Shown here: in pieces, positions 57,253 through 64,000 of the stretch
Position numbering within the stretch: the first letter of the stretch is position 1
Layout of the letters: every line of letters begins with the position of its first letter
Assembly (NCBI GenBank): GCA_007258455.2
Contig: VDFB02358134.1
Coordinates: 214,753,565-214,817,564, forward strand
DNA from: Sequoia sempervirens
Lineage: Eukaryota > Streptophyta > Pinopsida > Cupressales > Cupressaceae
DNA: 64,000 nt
Direction of reading: 5' to 3'
Translations under genes and position numbers: made by a program
The notes under the pieces: model-generated
Databases searched by the model: none
What the model was told of the DNA's origin: nothing
Seen by the model: the letters and a program-made list of their open reading frames with translations, nothing else

Positions 57253-58240
57253 TAACATGTTCAATTAGATCAGTTGCTTGCATCATGTCAAAAGTAAAAT
57301 GAATGTTTGAAATCAAAATCATTAGTTTCAAGTTTGTGATGTTTCATGTAGCACAACAGATTTGTAATATCACTCAAGTTGTTTCTGATGAAGAGTGTAA
57401 AGATGAACATGATCATATGTTTGAATTTGAAAATACTACTAGTTGTAACGAGAAGAATATTGGTTACACAATTATGCAAAAAATAAGATATATAGGTCAA
57501 GGATTAGAAAAACATGGACAAGGAATCATAGAGCCAATTGAGCCAATTATGAGGCCAAAGTATGAAGGTATTGGTTATGTCATAGGTAAAGGGAATGACG
57601 TTACAGGTGTTATAGGAACTCTAACAAATTTACAGTTCAAAGAATGCAATGTGTGCAGTGTTATCATTGTAATAGGAAAGGACATACAATGGATAGGTGT
57701 TGGGATATTCATCCTTGTCACATATGAGGTTTAACAAATCATTTTGAAAAGATGTGTGTGGTATAGAGAGTGGACAAATGCATATATGAAAGAATACATG
57801 CAAAGGAATTGTGGATGGAGTCATAGATCGAATTGGGAAAAGATTATTGGTATGCTCAAACAATTGCACAAATATTAATATTTGTTTATCAAAGATGAGA
57901 GTAATCAAGCAAGGTTTTATAGTTTGTGAAGAGTGACAGATATTGTCTTGTAAGACATCAGCAAAATTGCAAATTTTTGGTTGGATTGTGAGATAAGTCC
58001 CAGGATCACGATTGTAGGACATTGCTAATGACAAAGAGTTGACTATGTATGGTCATGGTTTGGAGTAAGCACCAGAAGAGTAACTCACGATGGTCACTAT
58101 AGTTTGATCATCTTTAATTGCATAGTGACTACATTGATGATTGGAGAATGCAGATTCATCATTATTGGGAGATGGTTAGAGTGCTGCAACACGTAATTTG
58201 GAGTTTTTTCTTCAAAATGTTCATAATGGGGGAGAAAATA
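57253..58240 (+). pseudogene. G-patch and zinc-knuckle fragment, gypsy-like
   Basis: An open frame from 57303 reads YIGQGLEKHGQGIIEPI then KYEGIGY (G-patch-like). After a frameshift near 57,650, two Cys-rich knuckles follow: CYHCNRKGHTMDRC (CX2CX4HX4C) and CHICGLTNHFEKMC. A comparable G-patch occurs at 1545. The combination suggests gag-pro DNA of a gypsy-type element. After 57,780 the text decays (stops) to the copia L start. Confidence 0.5.
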
Positions 58241-58244
58241 TGGA

Positions 58245-58745
58245 ATAATGACCATTATTTTCTAATATATTCACATGCAGATGATCCAATTCATTTTGAA
58301 GATGCAATTAAATATGAAAAATGAGTATATGCAATGGATGAAGAAATAGATGTTATAGAAAAGAATAATGCATGGGAGTTAGTGAGTCTTCCACAAGAAA
58401 AATATGTCATAGGAGTAAAGTGGGTCTATAAAACCAAAAATAAGGCTATTTGGCTACGAATAATCCTAGAAGATTTAAAAGAACAACAAATAGGTGTTAC
58501 AAATATATTTCATGATACTATATCATCAATAATCTGGATGAAGAATCTAGTCTTTCATGGACAAAGAAAATACATAGAAATCAGGTACTATTTCATAAGA
58601 GAGCTAATCAATAATGGAGAAATTGTTTTGGAACATTGTAGGTCTAAATAACAATATGCATATAACTTCACCAAACCATTGGGAAATAAAATTTTTGTGC
58701 AACAAAGAGATGGTTTGAGCATTATGGATGTCAGTAGTTGTGATT
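58245..58745 (+). pseudogene. copia element L: internally deleted pol
   Basis: It reads FEDAIK, AMDEEIDVIEKNNAWELVSLP, VIGVKWVYKTK, i.e. the start of RT, then jumps near 58,441 directly to AIWLRIILEDLKE, TNIFHDT, EIRYYFIRELINNGEIVLEHCRSK, the end of RNase H. About 1.5 kb of RT and RNase H (YVDD included) is missing compared with M. Same family as K and M. Confidence 0.88.
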
Positions 58746-58754
58746 AAGGGGGAG
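58746..58754 (+). promoter_or_regulatory. Polypurine tract upstream of the L/M LTR
   Basis: AAGGGGGAG immediately precedes TGTTGG. Confidence 0.88.
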
Positions 58755-59451
58755 TGTTGGAAATTAATCCCAACTACTACATTAAACTCCTCCGTATTTT
58801 CTTCACTCTCCACACAGTCTCCATATCTTCTCCATTCACTCATATGTGTGGGATTTAAATTCTCCATTTCGGTTTTATTTCCTCTATCTTCACATTCTTT
58901 GCATCAGGAAAATTTTGAATATCAATTAATTGTTAAAATCTCATTCTCAGATTTTTCCCACATTGTACATTTAATTAGCCAATAGGCTACATATATTGTG
59001 ATATTTGACCTAAAACAAGTCTCATGCCTGCAAACCACTGTTGATTCATGGGAAAACAAGATTCAGCTACCATATAATTAGCCAATAGGCTACATATATG
59101 TTGGTGACATGGTTTGCCAGCTGTCTTCATTAATCTCCCCTGCCTCTTCCGTCTATCTTCTCAACAACCACACTAATTTCTTCTTCCCTCCTATTTTCTT
59201 CTTCAATGTTTCTAGACTTCTCTATTTTGTAGTGTATTCGAGAAGCTTCCTCCGGTCTCTTTGAGATGAACTCTGTTTTGTAAAAAGGAATGGAAAATAC
59301 TCTATTTTGGAAAATAGATGAAGAGCATCAACAACTCTATTCTTCACAAGGCATTAATATAAATCTTTGTTTCTGTTTTCAAACAAAAAATCTATTATTT
59401 TTTAATATCTTTGGTTGTATGTTGTATGTTGTGTTACCCTCATCTCCTACA
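58755..59451 (+). repeat. LTR shared by copia elements L and M (~697 bp)
   Basis: It starts TGTTGGAAATTAATCCC after a PPT (so it is the 3' LTR of L) and ends CTCATCTCCTACA just before a PBS (so it is the 5' LTR of M). A 24-bp direct repeat AATTAGCCAATAGGCTACAT(ATAT) at 58973-58996 and 59076-59099 marks an internal duplication. Confidence 0.85.
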
Positions 59452-59454
59452 AAC

Positions 59455-59468
59455 CAGTATCAGAGCAC
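59455..59468 (+). promoter_or_regulatory. Primer binding site of element M
   Basis: CAGTATCAGAGCAC three bases after the LTR, a tRNA-iMet-type site with the first two bases changed. Confidence 0.75.
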
Positions 59469-59920
59469 TGTGAAGGGCATAAAGGATTGCGAAGGACATA
59501 GAGGGCTTTGCTAAGGAAAAATCTAAATTAGAGGAAGAATTGAGTAAGGAAACTATGGAGAGTGATTACATAGGAGGAAAGAAGGTTTGTGAGCAGATCA
59601 AATATAAGCTCTCATATTTGAGAAAATAAACAAAGTGAAGCAAGATTTTAAACAAAGGGAAATATTGAAGTAATTAGAAGCACATAAAAGGAGAAGAGGC
59701 TCGCTGGTCTAAAAAGAAGACAAGGGCAAATGCATATTTGGAAGATGCGTAGGTCAATGGAGTCATTGAAGGCATGAAAGGTTGAATAAAGGGGCAGAAT
59801 TTTGTTGTTTGCAATCATGCAAAAGGTTTTTATAGAGATTGGAAAAAGAAACAGAGAAAAGCAAGATTGAAGAAAATAGGAAAAGGGTTTTATTGTAGAG
59901 GCAATTTTTATTTTGAAAAT
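59469..59920 (+). other. 5' leader of element M
   Basis: Untranslated leader between PBS and gag. Purine-rich, no supported ORF. Confidence 0.6.
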
Positions 59921-60841
59921 CATGGCAAGAACAAGTGGAAGCATTGCACAACAACAGATTCCAATATTTAATGGAAAAAATTATGACTATTGGAGCAAAA
60001 AAAATGAAAACCCTATTTTGCTCCCAAGATGTTTGGGACTTGGTTGAAAATGGGTTCCCTGAACCAGTAGACCAATAAGCTTATCAGGCTCTGTCACAAG
60101 CTAAGAAAGATTTGTTGAAAGAAAATAAGAAGGATGCTAAATCATTATTTATTTTTCAAACAGCTTACCAAGGCATAGACAAGGTGAGAATAGCAAAATT
60201 ACAAATTCTTAGAAGGAATTTTGAAATCTACAAATGAAGGATACATATTCAATAGATTCATTCTTCACTCATGCAATGGCAATAGTAAATTAGGTTAGAT
60301 CCTATGGAGAAACCATTGGAGATCAAAAGATTGTAGAGAAATTACTTAGAAGCCTACCTACAAAGTTTGATCTAGTTGTAATAGCCATTCAGGAGGCCAA
60401 ATATCTTACTCAACTATTAGTAGATGAATTAATGGGATCACTCTTAGTACATGAGCAAATATTAAATCGATCAGGGACATCATCATTAGAGAATGCATTC
60501 AAGACCCAACTTTCATTTGGCAGAAAGAGGGAGATCAAATTACAACAACGGCAGAGGACATTTTACACCAAGAGGAGGAACAAAAAATACAACAATTTGA
60601 GAGTAGAAGACTAGCATCAGGCCCGCATGCTCATTTTACATCAACAAGAGGAAGGGGGGGCAGCCATTCCCATAGTCATCATCAAGGAGAAAGGTATGAT
60701 AAATCCAACATCTAGTGTCATTATTGCAATAAATTTGGGCATTTTGCATCAGAATGTAGAAAAAGGCAATATGACATGAATAAGCAAAAGGTACATTTTA
60801 CAAATGAAAACTAGCCCAACACTAGCGAACAAAACGCCATA
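59921..60841 (+). pseudogene. gag of copia element M
   Basis: It starts MARTSGSIAQQQIPIFNGKN and YDYWSKK at ~59,921. Frames then shift. Later KFDLVVIAIQEAKYLTQLLVDELMGSL, a basic GRGR-rich stretch, and a CCHC zinc knuckle CHYCNKFGHFASEC (60,719-60,760) preceded by TAG at a Gln codon. Typical plant copia gag. Confidence 0.85.
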
Positions 60842-63807
60842 TTGATAACATGCAATGTAGCACAAGAGAGCTCCAAAGAAGTATGGTTTTTAGATAGTGG
60901 TTGTAGTAATCACATGAGTGGGAGTAAGGAGATGTTTGCAAGAATAGATGATTTAGTAAAATCAGAAGTAAAATTGGGGAATGATCAAAGAGTTTCAATC
61001 ATGGGAAAAGGGTCAATTAACATAAGAACTAAGCAAGGTGAGGAGAAGCATATTTATGATGTATACTATGTTCTTGGATTGCAACACAATCTCATAAGCA
61101 TTGGGCAACTAGTGCAAAAAGGATATCAAATATACTTTGAAAATGGTGAATGTGTGATTCTAGACAAGAAACCAAGCAATAGGCTGATTGCAAAAGTTGA
61201 GATGACAAAAAATAGGATGTTTCCACTTAGAATCCAAAGTGAGCTATTCTTAGAGCCACAAGGATTGCAAAAGGTTGCTGAGTTAGCTTCCGAAGCTTCA
61301 TACAAAAATGAATCTTGGCTATGGCATTTAAGACTTGGGCATTTAAATTTCAAAAGATTATAGTTGTTGTACAAGAAAAGAATGGTATATGGATTGCCAC
61401 CAATAGAGCCACTTAAGAAAACATGTGAGAGTTTCATATTGGAAAAGCAACATAGGAAAGCATTTCCAATTGAAGAGTCTTATAGAGTAAATCATCCACT
61501 TGAGATAGTGCATTCAGACCTTTGTGGACCTATGCAAACACCATCCATAAGTGGAAAACTTTATTTCTTGACATTTATTGATGATTTCAGTAGAAAAGTG
61601 TGGGTTTATTTCTTGAAATATAAATCATATGCATTTTCTGTTTTTAAGGAGTTCAAGGAAAAATTTGAGAAAGAAAGTGAATATTATATCAAAACATTGA
61701 GAACCGATCAAGGTGGAGAGTACATATCAAATGATTTTCAGAATTTTGTGCAAAGAAAATGGCATAAGAAAACAATTTACAGCAAGGTATACTCCTCAAC
61801 AAAATGGAGTAGCTGAGAGAAAGAATAGAACAATTATGGAGATGGTACGAAGTATGATAAAAGAAAAATATTTACCAAATGAGTATTGGGATTAAGCAGT
61901 TGCATGTTCCATATACATTTTAAATAGCTGTCCAACAAAGGCAGTGATAACAAAAGGAAGCATAATATAGCACATTTGAGAGTCTTTGGTTGTGTAGCAT
62001 ACTCCTTGATACCTCAAGAATTGAAAAAGAAACTAGATGATAGAGGAGAGAAGTGTATATTTGTGGGATATAGTGAACAATCCAAGGCATATAAGCTATA
62101 CAATCCTATCACAAAGAAGCTAATAATAAGCCATGATGTTGAGTTTGTTGAAGAAGCATGGGATGGCAGTATAGACAAAACAACTACAATTGCAGCTAGT
62201 GTTCCACAAGAGAATGAAGAGAATGAGACTCAAAGTGTGAATCCTACTACATAAGCAAATGTTCCTACAACACCTTCTAGGGAACCTACCACTCCAAATC
62301 CAACTATTACAGCAAGTAATAATAGCAGTGAGTCCTCTAATCCAACACTTGCATCACTAATATCAAGGTCTCTAAACACTTCAAAGAAGACACGTAGTCT
62401 AAGGGAGATATATGATGAAATACAAGAGGCTGAAAATGATGATTTATGCTCTAATTTTGCATTCTTGACACAAGTTGATCCAATTACTTTGAAGATGCCA
62501 TTAAGGATGACAATTGGATTGCAACCATGGATGAAGAAATTCAATCAATAGAAAAGAATCAAACTTGGGATCTAGTAGAGCTTCCTAAAGGCAAGGATGT
62601 GATTGGAGTTAAATGGGTTTACAAGACAATGTATAATGTTGATGGAAAAGTAGAGAAATACAAGGCAAGACTAGTAGCTAAAGGCTTCACACAACAGTCG
62701 AGGATAGACTACAATGAAACATTCGCACTTGTGGTAAGATTGGATACCATTAGAATGGTCTTATCTATAGCAGCTTAAAACAATTAGAAGATTTACCAAA
62801 TGGATGTTAAATCAACATTTTTCAATGACATTTTAAAAGAAGAAGTGTATATAAAACAACCACTTGGTTATGAAGTTTTGGGAGAATAATATAAGGTATA
62901 CAAACTAAAAAAGGCACTATATGGTTTGAAACAAGCTCCTAGAGCTTGGTACAACAGGATAGATTCTTATTTTGTGAACAATGGGTTTAACAAGTGTGGC
63001 AATGAACCAACTTTGTATGTCAAAATGAACATGATGAAGGAGAAATCTTGATTGTGTGTTTGTATGTAGATGATTTGATATTCATAGGTAACATGCCATT
63101 TAACTCATTCAAGGAAGCCATGGAAAGAGAATTAGATATGACTGATTTGGGGATCATGAGATATTTTCTTGGTATAGAGGTAAGTGAAAATGATCAAGGC
63201 ATTTCTATATGTCAAAGCGAGTATGCTAATGATTTGTTCAAGAGATTTAAGATAGCAAATGTAAATCGAGCACCTACTCCTGTTGCATTGGGCTCGAAAC
63301 TTAGCAAGGATGACAAAATTCCTAGTGTTGATGCAACCTTATTCAAAAGATTAGTTGGCAGCCTTATGTATCAAACCGCCACAAAACTGGATATCATGTA
63401 TGGGGTTAGTCTCATTTCTAGATTCATGGAAAAACCAAAGGAATCACATTGGAAAGCTAGAAATAGAGTTTTAAGATATATAGTTGGAACAAAGAGCTTT
63501 GGAATCTTGTATACATCTTCAAATGACTACAAATTGATTGGATATACGGATAGTGATTGGGGAGGTAGCATGGATGATAGAAAAAGCACTTCAGGATATA
63601 TCCTTCATCTTGGATTGGGTGTTATCTCTTGGGCATCAAAGAAACAACCAATTGTGACACTCTCATCAGCTGAAGCAGAATATGTTGTAGCCACATTAGC
63701 AGCTTGCCAGGCAGTTTGGATGAGAAGAGTACTTTCAAATTTGGTGCATCCACAAGAAGAACCTACAAAAATTTATTGTGATAATAATTCAGCAATTGCC
63801 TTATTGT
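60842..63807 (+). pseudogene. pol of copia element M (protease to RNase H)
   Basis: Protease VWFLDSGCSNHMSG (intact DSG); VLGLQHNLISIGQL; pre-integrase WLWHLRLGHLN with C...C from CESFILEKQH (first knuckle decayed); integrase HSDLCGPM, LRTDQGGEY and, after a frameshift at ~61,756, NGVAERKNRT; RT from 62,527 with [30 protein letters not shown]; frameshift at ~63,040; YVDD at 63063-63074; 254 open codons through RNase H with GYTDSDWGG, STSGYILHLG, LSSAEAEY and YCDNNSAIALL. Stops include TAG ~61,361, TAA ~61,894, TAA ~62,776. The best preserved pol here, cut at 63808 by another LTR. Confidence 0.92.
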
Positions 63808-64000
63808 TGTGACCTTTTCACACATCGCCCCATTCAAAATGGGGACCCCTAAATTTTTGCTCCATTATGGTCTTTTGGCTTTGGTTTTTCTCTCTCTCTC
63901 TCTCTGTCTCTTCTCTCTCTGGTCTGCCTTCAGGGGATGTGTCCACCATTGAGCTTGAATCAAAGTTTTGGCCAAGTCTGAAATTAGGGTTTGTGTCTTC
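63808..64000 (+). repeat. 5' end of a third D-type LTR (D3), running off the right edge
   Basis: It starts TGTGACCTTTTCACACATCG then CCCCATTCAAAATGGGGACCCC inside the RNase H of M, matching the D and D2 starts. A (CT)n tract lies at ~63,890-63,926. The preceding ATTGT is a candidate TSD. Confidence 0.7.

Overview
This window is repeat-rich nuclear DNA of a seed plant. Dense, deeply nested and mostly old LTR retrotransposons, long AT-rich spacers and few recognisable genes suggest a large genome such as a gymnosperm. That is inferred from texture; I see no species marker. Plant origin is supported by primer binding sites complementary to initiator Met-tRNA next to several LTRs, and by decayed fragments of two plant genes: FTSH12 (chloroplast FtsH-like protein) and the symplekin homologue ESP4. 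I see no intact cellular gene, rRNA, tRNA gene or CRISPR array.

Layout. 1-7023: 3' part of a Ty3/gypsy-type element (B): a P/S/T-rich ORF, a G-patch-like ORF, 3 kb of C/T-rich tandem-repeat DNA, a polypurine tract and an LTR. It appears inserted into a Ty1/copia element (A, + strand, 7024-25443). A is split by a complete minus-strand copia element (C, 9458-23168, TSD CCATG). C is itself split by a 7,183-bp TG...CA insertion (D, 14219-21401, TSD GAACA), which carries a long ORF of unknown function and no visible LTR pair. 25444-27440: gypsy gag fragment and LTR-like DNA. 27445-31236: truncated minus-strand copia element (F) of the same family as C, split by an exactly 1,000-bp TIR element. 31237-34270: gypsy-like non-coding and LTR-like DNA. 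34271-39126: a second, more decayed member of the D family (D2), cut by a 100-N gap. 39227-43225: three TIR elements around a minus-strand gypsy RT fragment. 43372-50505: a + strand copia element (K), interrupted by a complete minus-strand copia element (J, 43862-49733). 50506-57252: genic debris with a duplicated FTSH12/ESP4 pseudogene block. 57303-63807: a G-patch/zinc-knuckle fragment, an internally deleted copia copy (L), and a nearly full-length copia element (M) that shares its LTR with L. 63808-64000: the start of a third D-type LTR.

How it fits together. The order of insertion can be read from target-site duplications and split reading frames: A before C before D; K before J before a TIR element. 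Coding regions are broken mainly by C-to-T type stop codons, strongly biased to TAG, as expected from deamination at methylated CAG sites. The most novel-looking items are the D family, whose ORF appears to lie inside an LTR-like unit, and a TIR family with at least five members, GGGTA termini and 4-bp target-site duplications.
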